Positions 18,213 through 26,997 are shown, numbered from the stretch's first letter. The stretch is 33,673 bases of DNA from an uncultured Bacteroidota bacterium (GCA_902826165.1 CADEDV010000035.1:2867-36539), one strand, 5' to 3'. Numbers and translations: made by a program. Notes: generated by a model not told the origin, from the letters alone.

Positions 18213-18625
18213 AGCTTGAAATCTGGTTGATAAAATTAGTAAATACAGCCAACATTTACCGGCACTTTTGATAAGCGGATGCGAACTGTTTACGGAACAC
18301 AACAAATTACCGGAATCACGGGATAGATTTCTTTCTCTGAATAATGTATGCAACAGCATTGATGGGAACGAACACCTTGTTGATTAAATACACTCTGCTG
18401 AATGACGGCCGTCATATGAAACTGCTGTCTGCCGGGCCTGTTTGAAAACAAGCTAAAGATTATTAAAAAGAAAGCAGGCAGCCGCCGGAAAAACCGACCC
18501 GGATCACTGCCACTACTGTAGTGCAATAATCGCATACCGGATTGTTGCCATCGTAAGGGTAAACCGGAAAAATAACGATAGCTTAATACCTCTGTAACTT
18601 TTCCTTTATCAATTTCGGGGAAATA
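18213..18625. promoter_or_regulatory. Non-coding divergent region with two palindromes
   Basis: 413 bases lie between the AraC-type regulator and the GH1 gene, the longest gene-free stretch without a mobile-element remnant. It holds a perfect 14-base palindrome ATGACGGCCGTCAT (18402-18415) and a 13-base inverted repeat CACTACTGTAGTG (18511-18523). Both could be operators. A minus-strand open frame crosses the region but has no domain character and overlaps the GH1 start, so I do not call it. Confidence 0.4.
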
Positions 18626-19990
18626 ATGGTTTTGTATACTCTCAATGCACAATCGTTTGGCCGGGATTTTCAATGGGGCGTGGCGATAGCAGCTGCCCAA
18701 AATGAAGGAGCTTATAATACTGATGCCCGTGGCCTTTCCATTTGGGATGTATTTGCCCGCCGCCAGGGAAAAATTAAAGGAGGTGCTAAGCCTTATGAGG
18801 CCTGTGATTTTTTTCACCGCTATAAAGATGACCTGTTACTGGTAAAAGCTCTTGGCTTCACCGTATTTCGTTTTTCTTTTTCCTGGAGCCGCATCTTTCC
18901 GGAAGGTACCGGCCGGGTGAATAAAGAAGGCGTTGCTTTTTATCATAAAGTAATTGATGAATGTTTACTGCTGGGACTGGTACCTTATGTTACCTTATAT
19001 CATTGGGATCTGCCTTATGCCTTGCAAAAGGAAGGTGGCTGGACAAATATCCAGATGCTGAAATGGTTCAGTCGGTACACTACCTTTTGTGCCGAAGAAT
19101 TTGGTAATAAAATTAAGAACTGGATTATCCTGAATGAACCCATGGGATTTACTTCACTGGGTTATATGCTTGGCAAGCATGCACCGGGTAAAACGGGGCT
19201 GGATAATTTTTTCCCGGCGGTTCATAATGCCGCATTAGCACAGGCTGAAGGTGGAAGGATTATCCGAAAATCAGTACCTGGTGCCAATATCGGTACTACA
19301 TTTTCGTGTAGCGAAGTTGTTCCTTACACCAATAGTAAGGAAGATACAGCTGCTGCAAAAAGAATGGACCTTCTCCTCAACCGGTTATTTATTGAGCCTT
19401 CGCTGGGCCGCAATTATCCTCATGACGATTTTCCGCTGATGGATAAACTGCATATGCGTACAGCCGCCTGGCGCTATACCGACCGCCTCCGTTTCGATTT
19501 TGATTTTATTGGTTTACAGAATTATTTCCCGATCACTGTAAAACATAATCCTGTAATTCCTTATGTACAGGCGAGTGAAGTAAAAGCTGCGGCCCGGAAC
19601 GTACCAAACACTGCATTGGGCTGGGAAATCAATCCTGATAGTTTTTACCGTATGTTAAAACGATTTTGGTTGTATGGCCTGGTTAAGGAAATCATTGTAA
19701 CTGAGAATGGGGCCTGCTTTAAAGATATACTGCAATACGGCCGGGTGGCAGATACCAGGAGAATCGAATATTTTCAGCAGTACCTTATGGCGATGAAAAA
19801 AGCCAAACAGGAAGGGGTAAATATCAAGGGTTATTTTGCCTGGACATTAATGGACAATTTTGAATGGAATGAAGGCTATAATGCAAGGTTTGGTTTGATT
19901 CATGTTGATTTTAAAACTCAGTTACGCACCATAAAAGACAGCGGTTACTGGTGGCGGGATTTTCTGACAGGTCACCGGTCTGGCATTTAA
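18626..19990 (+). CDS. GH1 family beta-glucosidase/beta-glycosidase
   Basis: 454 residues, the usual GH1 length, with no signal peptide, so it is cytosolic. It hydrolyses beta-linked glucosides or related short oligosaccharides by a retaining mechanism. Visible markers: FQWGVAIAAAQNEGAYN at the N-terminus (Q25, usually QxEGA), HRYKDDLLLVKALG, FRFSFSWSRIFPEG, YHWDLP, acid/base E171 in ILNEP, nucleophile E360 in VTENGA, and the aglycone/glucose-binding WTLMDNFEWNEGY. All catalytic residues are intact. The start at ATG 18626 leaves only ten residues before the barrel, as expected. The divergent AraC regulator may control it. Confidence 0.93.
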   Translation: MVLYTLNAQSFGRDFQWGVAIAAAQNEGAYNTDARGLSIWDVFARRQGKIKGGAKPYEACDFFHRYKDDLLLVKALGFTVFRFSFSWSRIFPEGTGRVNKEGVAFYHKVIDECLLLGLVPYVTLYHWDLPYALQKEGGWTNIQMLKWFSRYTTFCAEEFGNKIKNWIILNEPMGFTSLGYMLGKHAPGKTGLDNFFPAVHNAALAQAEGGRIIRKSVPGANIGTTFSCSEVVPYTNSKEDTAAAKRMDLLLNRLFIEPSLGRNYPHDDFPLMDKLHMRTAAWRYTDRLRFDFDFIGLQNYFPITVKHNPVIPYVQASEVKAAARNVPNTALGWEINPDSFYRMLKRFWLYGLVKEIIVTENGACFKDILQYGRVADTRRIEYFQQYLMAMKKAKQEGVNIKGYFAWTLMDNFEWNEGYNARFGLIHVDFKTQLRTIKDSGYWWRDFLTGHRSGI

Positions 19991-20157
19991 AATGGTAATA
20001 TCCGAATGAAAGATTTGCAAATTCATTATAATCATTTATTTTGATTTAAGCAGGTATCACCCGATCTCTTAAATTTTCAGCCTGCTGCCTTAAATGATAC
20101 CGGCATCTTAATTCTACTAAAAACTGATCCCGTAATAACGAAAATTACCTGCCCCGC

Positions 20158-20994
20158 TCATTTATACCGCAGGAAGGTTACAGGATGTATCTCCCAGGCA
20201 TCAGCCGGACGTTTAGTACCGGTTCCGTGCAAACCGTTATGATGTTGCTTGTCATAAAATAAACTGCCTTTCACCTCTATCTTCAGTGGCGTTGTGTAAC
20301 AATAATAGCCACTGCTGCATAAATTTTCCGTGGCTTCCTCAAAAAAACTATCCCTTGCTGCATGCAGTAAATCAAACGAGATGGCATCTGCCGGGGGAAG
20401 ACCACTGATCTCAACATTAAAGAACTTTGTTGATGCAGTTTGTTTTTTAGTTGTTCCGATGATCACATGAAAATCTTCATCTGTTTGCCTCGAATAACAA
20501 TACAGGTAAGCTTTCTTTACCCAAACATTTCTGTCTTCTTCCGGTATTCGCAAACTATTGCTCCCCTGTATAGAAGCAGCCATTATATCAGCATCCTCTA
20601 AAGAATTGATAAGTGATCTCAGTGTACTAAAACTCTCCATATCAGCCGGGCTGATAGAAATTTTGGCCGCTTTCCGGTTGGATCCGTCAAAATTATCGGA
20701 CTCACATCTCTCATTTGCTGTTATAAGGTTGAACCGGGCTGTATGATTTCCCCCGCCCCGGCTCAACTCCGTCGTATCATTATCCGGAATGGAATCACGG
20801 GGATCCGGTTCATAATACATAAGAAAATGTTCATTCTTATTGTTCTTATAAATAGCTTTCCCTTTGACTTCGAGGCTGTTTAAACTGGTAATCGTATCTA
20901 ACCCCGCTGCTTGCCTCCTGCTGATCTTATGACCGCTATTGCAGGAGGTAGCTATAAGACAGACGCTTAGAATAAAGAAAAGATAATATCTCAT
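20158..20994 (-). CDS. Lipoprotein of unknown function
   Basis: 278 residues. A lipoprotein signal peptide has lipobox IATSC (C18) followed by NSG, so it is exported and lipid-anchored. The mature part is polar and beta-rich with scattered Cys. Repeated themes LEVKGKAIYKNNKNEHFLMYY near the N-terminus and IEVKGSLFYDKQHHNG near the C-terminus suggest two related strands-plus-loop units. The protein closes with AWEIHPVTFLRYK; the WEIHPV motif is one I have seen at the end of various small secreted bacterial proteins, but I cannot assign an activity. It is convergent with the GH1 gene. Confidence 0.7.
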   Translation of the reverse strand: MRYYLFFILSVCLIATSCNSGHKISRRQAAGLDTITSLNSLEVKGKAIYKNNKNEHFLMYYEPDPRDSIPDNDTTELSRGGGNHTARFNLITANERCESDNFDGSNRKAAKISISPADMESFSTLRSLINSLEDADIMAASIQGSNSLRIPEEDRNVWVKKAYLYCYSRQTDEDFHVIIGTTKKQTASTKFFNVEISGLPPADAISFDLLHAARDSFFEEATENLCSSGYYCYTTPLKIEVKGSLFYDKQHHNGLHGTGTKRPADAWEIHPVTFLRYK

Positions 20995-21201
20995 ACCCTG
21001 GTTTTTGATTGATTTGCACGAATAATGGTTCAGTTCTTAGTTTTTAAAACCCGGAACGGAATGATAAAGCAATCGCAAAATTGTATTGACAGGGATCGAA
21101 TTTGTGAGAGCCGGTAAACAGGAAACTGAAGTTAACTTTCTTCCTTGAATTCAGAAAGATTTTATCCGGGTACATTAAAATATAACCCTGGTATGATATT
21201 G

Positions 21202-22239
21202 TTATTCTCCTTTCTTCAACGCCTCCCTCACCTTCGGAGCGATCTTCGTTCCATACAGCTCAATAGATTTCATCAGTGCAACATGAGAAGGCCCACCCAC
21301 ATCCATATGGGCAGAGAAACGGGTGAGACCAAACAACTCCTGCAACTGCAAGATTTTATCAATGGCTTCATTGGCATCACCAATAACGAGATGTCCTTTA
21401 CTTCCCCGGCCTGTATCATATTGCTGCCGTTGGTAAGGCGGCCAGCCGCGGGTGCTGCCCACCCGGTTCATTTGCGAGGAATAAACGGGATAATACTCGT
21501 CTGCTGTTTGCTGACCATTCTCTCCGAAGAAAGCATGCATATGCACACCCACCTGGAAGGAACCCATATCATGTCCAAATTCCTGGTAAGCCTGTTTATA
21601 ATAATCAAACAGCGGTTTGAACTGCACCGGGTTACCACCAATGATGGCAAATATCACCGGCAAACCATATTTAGCTGCCCTTAACACACTCTCCGGTGTA
21701 CCGCCAACAGCGATCCATATATTCAAATGATCATTAACGGCACGGGGCAATATTTGCTGGTTCTTTAAAACTGCCCTGAACTTCCCTTTCCAGCTGATGG
21801 GATTATTGTTATTGATCTGCAACAGCAGGTCCAGCTTTTCTTCAAAGAGTTCATCATAGTCCTGCAGGTTATACCCATACAGCGGATAGGATTCAATAAA
21901 ACTGCCCCGGCCCGCCATCAGTTCTGCACGGCCATTACTTAACAGATCAACTGTTGCAAAACTCTGGTACAGCTTTACGGGATCAGCCGAACTCAGTACA
22001 GAAACTGCGCTGCCAAGTTTGATATTCTTCGTAACAGTAGCTGCTGCTGCTAAAATGATCTCGGGCACCGATACAGCATAATCAGGGCGATGGTGTTCGC
22101 CAATACCATAAAAATCAATACCCACCTCGTCCATCAACTTAATTTCTTCGATCAGTTCCTGCAGCCGTTGACCGGGTGATTGAGGTTGGCCTTCCTTATC
22201 ATAATGATTGTCGCCAAACATGCCGATGCCTAATTCCAT
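21202..22239 (-). CDS. LLM-class (luciferase-like) flavin-dependent oxidoreductase
   Basis: 345 residues forming a single TIM barrel of the bacterial luciferase-like monooxygenase family. Evidence: MELGIGMFGDNHYD at the N-terminus, LMDEVGIDFYGIGEHHRPDY, TKNIKLGSAVSVLSSADPV, LSNGRAELMAGRGSF and a late VGGTPESVLRAAKYGLPV. This matches the subgroup that binds FMN or F420-like flavins and oxidises small substrates; the substrate cannot be read off. It starts at ATG 22239 and is divergent from the DUF6090 gene across 125 bases. Confidence 0.9.
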   Translation of the reverse strand: MELGIGMFGDNHYDKEGQPQSPGQRLQELIEEIKLMDEVGIDFYGIGEHHRPDYAVSVPEIILAAAATVTKNIKLGSAVSVLSSADPVKLYQSFATVDLLSNGRAELMAGRGSFIESYPLYGYNLQDYDELFEEKLDLLLQINNNNPISWKGKFRAVLKNQQILPRAVNDHLNIWIAVGGTPESVLRAAKYGLPVIFAIIGGNPVQFKPLFDYYKQAYQEFGHDMGSFQVGVHMHAFFGENGQQTADEYYPVYSSQMNRVGSTRGWPPYQRQQYDTGRGSKGHLVIGDANEAIDKILQLQELFGLTRFSAHMDVGGPSHVALMKSIELYGTKIAPKVREALKKGE

Positions 22240-22316
22240 ATTTACTCTTTAAGCAGCGAATATACGATGCAGGATATTTACCCCGGCCTGGTACAGCCCT
22301 TCATCCATTATTCACA

Positions 22317-22345
22317 TTGAATTTCCCGGGCCGGTGGTATATTTA
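22317..22345 (+). promoter_or_regulatory. Candidate promoter for the DUF6090-like gene
   Basis: A TTG at 22317-22319 and TATATTTA at 22338-22345 (seven of eight matches to TAnnTTTG) are 18 bases apart, close to the Bacteroidota -33/-7 spacing. The ATG follows 19 bases downstream at 22365. Confidence 0.35.
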
Positions 22346-22364
22346 TAATCTTAAAAAAAGTACC

Positions 22365-23090
22365 ATGGCTGAACAGGAAGTAATAAAGCATACCAAAAAG
22401 ATATTTGGCATCTGGGGAAGTAAAAAAGGATTCTGGCACAAAGTGGGAGATTTTTTTTTAGAGATCGTCATTATTGTATTCGCCGTCAGTCTTTCCATCT
22501 ACCTGCATGACAGAAGCGAAAGTAAACACCAGCAACATGAGACCAAAGAATTCCTGGTGGGATTAAAGCAGGATCTTGAAACCGACATTACAGAAATGAA
22601 GGCCGACATTCAGTCATTTGAAAAAAGCAGTAAAGGGTTCAGTTATGTCACCAGCCGCAAGATCAATGAACCGCTTCATCCAGACAGTATGAGAAAGTAT
22701 ATTAACTGGCTATTTAATACAACCGGGTTAGTACCCAACAGCGGCAGGTTTGAAGGGTTCAAATCTTCTGGCAAAATAGGAACTATTGCCGATAAGGAAC
22801 TCCAGAATAATATTATGGACCTCTACCAGGAAAATATACCCAACCTGATCTCCAGCACCAACTTCTATACGGTAAAAAAACAAAAACTATGGGAATATGT
22901 TGCGGGCAGCACTAAAAGAGTAACCGACAGCACCACCAACCTGCTGGCCGTACTGGCAACAGACCAGTCCTTCAATATCTCCATCACTCTCACTTCTGTT
23001 AAAGAGATCATAGACCGGTACGACACCTGTATTGCTAAAATGAAGACGATCATTGAAGCGATCAATAAAGAATATGGAGAAGAACACTGA
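22365..23090 (+). CDS. DUF6090-like single-pass membrane protein
   Basis: 241 residues from ATG 22365; the open frame continues upstream through the divergent promoter region and into the antisense of the LLM gene, so the longer start is rejected. A basic N-terminus (KKIFGIWGSKKGFWHK) leads to one membrane helix at about 27-46 (FFLEIVIIVFAVSLSIYLHD), then a charged helical domain (TKEFLVGLKQDLETDITEM) as in Bacteroidota DUF6090 proteins. The function of that family is unknown. It ends 14 bases before the stop of the convergent GNAT gene. Confidence 0.7.
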   Translation: MAEQEVIKHTKKIFGIWGSKKGFWHKVGDFFLEIVIIVFAVSLSIYLHDRSESKHQQHETKEFLVGLKQDLETDITEMKADIQSFEKSSKGFSYVTSRKINEPLHPDSMRKYINWLFNTTGLVPNSGRFEGFKSSGKIGTIADKELQNNIMDLYQENIPNLISSTNFYTVKKQKLWEYVAGSTKRVTDSTTNLLAVLATDQSFNISITLTSVKEIIDRYDTCIAKMKTIIEAINKEYGEEH

Positions 23091-23104
23091 TAGCAATACT
23101 CCAT

Positions 23105-23785
23105 TTACCGCCGTTTCATAAAATAGAAATTCATGGAACGGGAAATAGTAAAGCCCATTCGCTGATACAAAGCAATGGCCCTTTCATTATCGGCCCGCAC
23201 ATGCAGGAACGGTTGCTGCCCCTGTTGCAGGATGATCTGCAGCTGGTGCTCAATTAAGGCATACGCATATCCTTTGCCGGTATGATCAGGATGCGTACAT
23301 ACAGCACTGATCTCTGTACAATTGCCCGCATGCAACCGCTGCCCCGTCATCGCCACCAGTTTATCATTATCAAAAATTCCATGATAGAACCCGAAATCAA
23401 TAGTTCGTTGCCCAAAAGGTCCCGGTTTGGTCAACCGGGCTAATTCTATCATCTGCTCAACATGTATATCCAATAAGGGAACAATGACAGGATTTTTATT
23501 TGTTACGGCTATATTCCCCGTAAATACAAATTGTAATCCTTCTATCTCCTGCTGAAATTGCCAGCCTGCAGGTTCTTTAATGAATGAAGGAATAGCATAC
23601 AGAATTTTACGACCGGCCGGAAGCTGTTCATACAACTCTGCAAATCCTTTAGCATAGCCTTCTTCAAAACCGGCAAAAGGGGAAACTTCATCCGCAAAGT
23701 ATTTTACTGCTCCTGTTCCACAACTGAGATGGCGGTCGCCGGACAGCAACGCATGATAAACCGGGTTATTCAATAAATGTTTCAC
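23105..23785 (-). CDS. GNAT-family N-acetyltransferase
   Basis: 226 residues. The C-terminal half is a GNAT fold of the FR47-like type: LVAMTGQRLHAGN, then EISAVCTHPDHTGKGYAYALI (the acetyl-CoA pyrophosphate loop, here H-T-G-K-G-Y-A) and FLHVRADNERAIALYQRMGF. The N-terminal 100 residues are the usual family extension. The acceptor is unknown. The frame starts at a GTG (23785) with no in-frame ATG before the fold; an exact -7 box TAATTTTG abuts it at 23790-23797, so either the transcript is nearly leaderless or the start lies slightly downstream. Confidence 0.85.
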   Translation of the reverse strand: MKHLLNNPVYHALLSGDRHLSCGTGAVKYFADEVSPFAGFEEGYAKGFAELYEQLPAGRKILYAIPSFIKEPAGWQFQQEIEGLQFVFTGNIAVTNKNPVIVPLLDIHVEQMIELARLTKPGPFGQRTIDFGFYHGIFDNDKLVAMTGQRLHAGNCTEISAVCTHPDHTGKGYAYALIEHQLQIILQQGQQPFLHVRADNERAIALYQRMGFTISRSMNFYFMKRR

Positions 23786-23871
23786 CGGGCAAAATTACTT
23801 GTTTTGATGAACTGCCGGTATCACGGTAAACCGGTAAAAAAATTTTAACAAGCGGGAAAGAAATGATATCG

Positions 23872-24747
23872 TTACTGCTTTAGCTTTGCATCATATGCTT
23901 GTTGCAGATCAGCGAGAGCTGCATCATAACCCGCCCGGTTTGCAAAAGCGGATGGATTATACGCATCGCCTGGCTTGTGTTTGCTGTGCAGGTTAAACTG
24001 GCTGGCATGCGAAGCCAGCCAGAGATCGAAGGAAATATTTTTCATTGCCTTTAAAGTATAGGCATAATCATTTTTGATCTCCGGGTAATTGCTGATCTCC
24101 CCGAATGGTTTATCGGTAACGATGCTTGGCATATTGGCGATAAGTACGTTGTAAGAACGCTGCCCGTCATTCACAGTAAACAGGAAACTGGAAGAACCTT
24201 TGGTATGACCGGGGTGATGGAGCAGCTGTAATTTCATATTGCCCAGTTGAATGGTATCACCGTCCTGCAATAAGCGGTCGGGAATAACCGGTTTAAAACT
24301 ACTGCCCTTTCCACCCAGCGCATAATCGGAATGACCGCCATCTTTCAATACCTCCGCTTCTTTTTCATGCACCATCAGTTGTGCCCCTGTTTGTTTTTTG
24401 ATGATTGCCATCGCACCCACATGATCATAATGGGCCTGCGTGGTCAGCAGGATCTTTATATCGGCATACTTCAATCCAAGTGCATTGATATTTTCTTTGA
24501 TCTGGGTAACGGAAGCCGCCAGCCCCGTATTGATCAGGATATTTCCCTGCGGAGTAGTGATGAGGTAACAGGCCAGGTCATAAGTGCCCACATAATAAAG
24601 ATTACCGGCAATGCGAAAAGGAGCATATGGTTTTGCCCATTCCTCCGACCAGGGTTTAGGTTCTTTTACCTGCTGGGCATAAACGGAAACCACTGAAAAA
24701 ATACCTGTTAAAGCAAGAACAATACAACGGGCAATAGAACGTAACAT
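23872..24747 (-). CDS. Subclass B3 metallo-beta-lactamase, GOB-like with Gln at the first zinc site
   Basis: 291 residues from ATG 24747; a start 15 codons upstream would precede the -7 box at 24772-24779. A signal peptide (1-24, ending VSVYAQ) exports it to the periplasm. The B3 zinc motif is TTQAHYDHVG, with Q104, H106, D108 and H109, then H181 (HHPGHTKGSSS) and H247 (ASHASQF). Most B3 enzymes have His where Q104 stands; Elizabethkingia GOB has Gln there and is about the same length. All other ligands are intact, so it probably hydrolyses beta-lactams, although some homologues act on other substrates. It appears to be a chromosomal gene with no mobile element adjacent. Confidence 0.88.
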   Translation of the reverse strand: MLRSIARCIVLALTGIFSVVSVYAQQVKEPKPWSEEWAKPYAPFRIAGNLYYVGTYDLACYLITTPQGNILINTGLAASVTQIKENINALGLKYADIKILLTTQAHYDHVGAMAIIKKQTGAQLMVHEKEAEVLKDGGHSDYALGGKGSSFKPVIPDRLLQDGDTIQLGNMKLQLLHHPGHTKGSSSFLFTVNDGQRSYNVLIANMPSIVTDKPFGEISNYPEIKNDYAYTLKAMKNISFDLWLASHASQFNLHSKHKPGDAYNPSAFANRAGYDAALADLQQAYDAKLKQ

Positions 24748-24771
24748 GAAGGGGATTTGAAAACTGAGCGA

Positions 24772-24779
24772 CAAATATA
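24772..24779 (-). promoter_or_regulatory. -7 promoter element for the metallo-beta-lactamase
   Basis: The minus strand reads TATATTTG, an exact match to TAnnTTTG, 24 bases upstream of the ATG at 24747. It lies inside the longer open frame and so supports the downstream start. Confidence 0.5.
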
Positions 24780-24861
24780 CCGGGTTTTTCATTTCGTAAC
24801 AGGGCAGTATGTTGTTAAATCAAATGAAAGAATTTTTAACCGGGAATAACCAACCCAGTAT

Positions 24862-25713
24862 TTAATTTCTGTCCGTGATAGTAAACTCATCACCGGCTGT
24901 GAATAGGGAGAAATCCATGGCTGCAAAGCTGATCCTTTTTTCCTCTGTAACCCTGAGCTTACGGGGATTTTTAAATACCACTACCTGCCGCAGGCCAACC
25001 ACCCTGGCTTTATTACCCTGCACTACTACGGCGGTTTCTTCATCAATACCAATTCCGGTAAGTGCCGGGTAAGCTGCAATAGCGGATAACAACCGGTTAT
25101 ACCGACTGCGTACAATAAAATGCTGATCGATGATGGCTGTTGTGATCAGTCCAAGCCCGGTTTTAAACTCCACATTGTTTTGTACCAGGCGTGGAAAGGT
25201 AGACCGGTATACTGTATCTGTCAACTGGGTTCCTGTAATCATATGCTCACACATTACAGCGGCGCCGGCGCTGGTACCGGCAATGGTGGCACCTTTTTGA
25301 TACGCTTCATGAATCGCCGCATAAACAGGTGTATTCCACACGGACTTCATAAACCGGTCCTGGTCGCCCCCCGTTATAAATACAAGCTTTGCATGCTTCA
25401 GCGAGTCAAGCCGTTTAGGATCGGTATTGTTTAGCATCGTGAAGTTGAGATTATAAATCGGGGTTGCTGTAGCTATATCCCAATCACTTTTGAAATAATA
25501 AAAGGAGGTATCCGGGTTTGATCCCGACATGGGCAGCACCACGGCATAATCATTCTTTTCAAAACCGGCTTCCTTTATCAACGCTTCCATCAGGGCCGGC
25601 GGACGATCACCACCACCAATGATAAAGAGCTTGCCGGCGGGTGATTGAGAGAATGAGGTAAGACTGACCAGGAGTAAACTGATAAAGACAGTCAGGGGTT
25701 TATTGTTTTGCAT
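24862..25713 (-). CDS. Exported cyanophycinase-like serine peptidase (family S51)
   Basis: 283 residues from ATG 25713, where the signal peptide (to about residue 23, ending TSFSQ) begins; the frame extends 29 codons upstream without support. The fold matches cyanophycinase: KLFIIGGGDRPPALMEAL, FITGGDQDRF, nucleophile S148 in AGTSAGAAVM, DQHFIVRSRYNRLL (H198) and GIGIDEETAVVV. Cyanophycinases cleave the Asp-Arg polymer cyanophycin to dipeptides; an exported enzyme would scavenge it from outside. No cyanophycin synthetase is in the window. The gene is divergent from the DUF4242-AraC regulator. Confidence 0.88.
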   Translation of the reverse strand: MQNNKPLTVFISLLLVSLTSFSQSPAGKLFIIGGGDRPPALMEALIKEAGFEKNDYAVVLPMSGSNPDTSFYYFKSDWDIATATPIYNLNFTMLNNTDPKRLDSLKHAKLVFITGGDQDRFMKSVWNTPVYAAIHEAYQKGATIAGTSAGAAVMCEHMITGTQLTDTVYRSTFPRLVQNNVEFKTGLGLITTAIIDQHFIVRSRYNRLLSAIAAYPALTGIGIDEETAVVVQGNKARVVGLRQVVVFKNPRKLRVTEEKRISFAAMDFSLFTAGDEFTITDRN

Positions 25714-25762
25714 TACCGAATGTACAAAATTTGATATAAGGTTTTTGCTTTTTGAGCGGTTG

Positions 25763-25780
25763 TAATAACTGCTGTTATTA
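25763..25780. promoter_or_regulatory. Inverted repeat in the cyanophycinase/regulator divergent region
   Basis: TAATAAC-TGCT-GTTATTA is a perfect 7-base inverted repeat with a 4-base spacer, 50 bases upstream of the cyanophycinase start and 128 bases upstream of the DUF4242-AraC gene. It could be an operator; a chance AT-rich repeat cannot be excluded. Confidence 0.3.
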
Positions 25781-25908
25781 ATAAAATAGTTAGTTGGCAA
25801 AACAGCGACTTCAATAAGACATCTTTAATCATAACTGTATAGCACCTTTCACAAACCGGGGAAGATGACCGCAAAATGATTATCTTGATTTAGAAATACT
25901 ATTCAGCA

Positions 25909-26997
25909 ATGCCCATCTACATGGATCTTCATATTGTGCCCGGCGTCAATTCGAAAGATGTGGCGGAAGCTCATAGCCGGGACGTTTACCTGGAAAAGGA
26001 TCACAACTGCAAATGCCTGACCTATTGGGTGGATGAATTGCGGGGACATGTGTTCTGCCTTATTGAAGCCCCTTCCAGGGAAACAGTATACGAACTGCAT
26101 AATCGTTCACATGGACTGCTGCCGCATAAAATAATTGAAGTTCAGCCCGGCCTTGTGCAAGCTTTCCTCGGGCGGATTACTGATCCCGAAAGCGGACAAT
26201 TTACGGATACCGGTCATCTTGTTGTTGATGAAACCTCGTACCGGATGATCATGTCGGTGCAATTGCCCGACCCGGTTTTGGTACAGCAGCGGGCAGGAAC
26301 TGCAGCAGCTGCGCAACTGCTGCAGGTACAGAACCAGCTTATTCGTAATGAGATTACTGCATATGACGGCCGGGAAGCCCTGCAGGAAACAGATCGGATC
26401 ATTGGTTCCTTTATCACGGCAGAAAAAGCTGTCGCAGCTGCCCTGGCCATACAGGAAAAACTGCAAGACACAACAGACCAATACCACATCGCTATTCATG
26501 CCGGTGACCCCGTTGCACAACACGATAAGTTGTTTGGTGAAACATTACAGCTGCTGCAACGAATGTCTTTCTTCAACCATACTAACCGGGTCAGTATTTC
26601 TGCCGGGGTAAAAGAACTGATCGCAAAAGAATTACTGCACAAAACGCAAAAAGACCTCTTTGCACTTTCAGCGGAAGATGAAAAACTGCTGAACGCCCTG
26701 TTTGATATACTGGAAGAGAAATATACCGATACTGAATTACAGGTAAATGATTATGCCCGGTCATTGGCCATGAGTGAATCCCAATTCTACCGGAAAACTA
26801 CAGCCCTTACCGGCTACTCACCCAATGAACTGGTCAAAGAATTCCGGCTCGTCAAAGCAAAAGAACTGTTGCAAAAAGGATCCGGTTCTATTACTGAGAT
26901 CAGTTACAGCTGCGGATTCAGCACTCCTTCTTATTTTACCAAATGCTTCCGGAAAAAATTCGGTCTCGTTCCGCTTGATTACCTGCAATCCGCATAA
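25909..26997 (+). CDS. DUF4242 - degenerate nucleotide-cyclase - AraC HTH fusion regulator
   Basis: 362 residues with no signal peptide. Residues 1-90 are a DUF4242 (SCO4226-like) ferredoxin fold: MPIYMDLHIVPGV, CLTYWVDELRGHVFCLIEAP, ELHNRSHGLLPHKIIEVQ. Residues 108-242 read as a class III adenylate/guanylate cyclase domain: AYDGREALQETDRIIGSF, AEKAVAAALAIQEKLQ, HIAIHAGDPVAQ, KLFGETLQLLQRM. The metal-binding aspartates expected after strand 1 and in GDGF are absent, so catalysis is unlikely. Residues 258-362 are an AraC DNA-binding domain (VNDYARSLAMSESQFYRKT, ITEISYSCGFSTPSYF). It probably senses a ligand and controls neighbours, most likely the exported DUF4242 gene 110 bases downstream. 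Confidence 0.88.
   Translation: MPIYMDLHIVPGVNSKDVAEAHSRDVYLEKDHNCKCLTYWVDELRGHVFCLIEAPSRETVYELHNRSHGLLPHKIIEVQPGLVQAFLGRITDPESGQFTDTGHLVVDETSYRMIMSVQLPDPVLVQQRAGTAAAAQLLQVQNQLIRNEITAYDGREALQETDRIIGSFITAEKAVAAALAIQEKLQDTTDQYHIAIHAGDPVAQHDKLFGETLQLLQRMSFFNHTNRVSISAGVKELIAKELLHKTQKDLFALSAEDEKLLNALFDILEEKYTDTELQVNDYARSLAMSESQFYRKTTALTGYSPNELVKEFRLVKAKELLQKGSGSITEISYSCGFSTPSYFTKCFRKKFGLVPLDYLQSA

Noticed and set aside
18290..18817. Minus-strand open frame of 175 codons upstream of and across the GH1 start.
   Set aside because: It overlaps the GH1 N-terminus by 190 bases, has no domain or signal character, and its residues reflect the antisense of GH1 codons.
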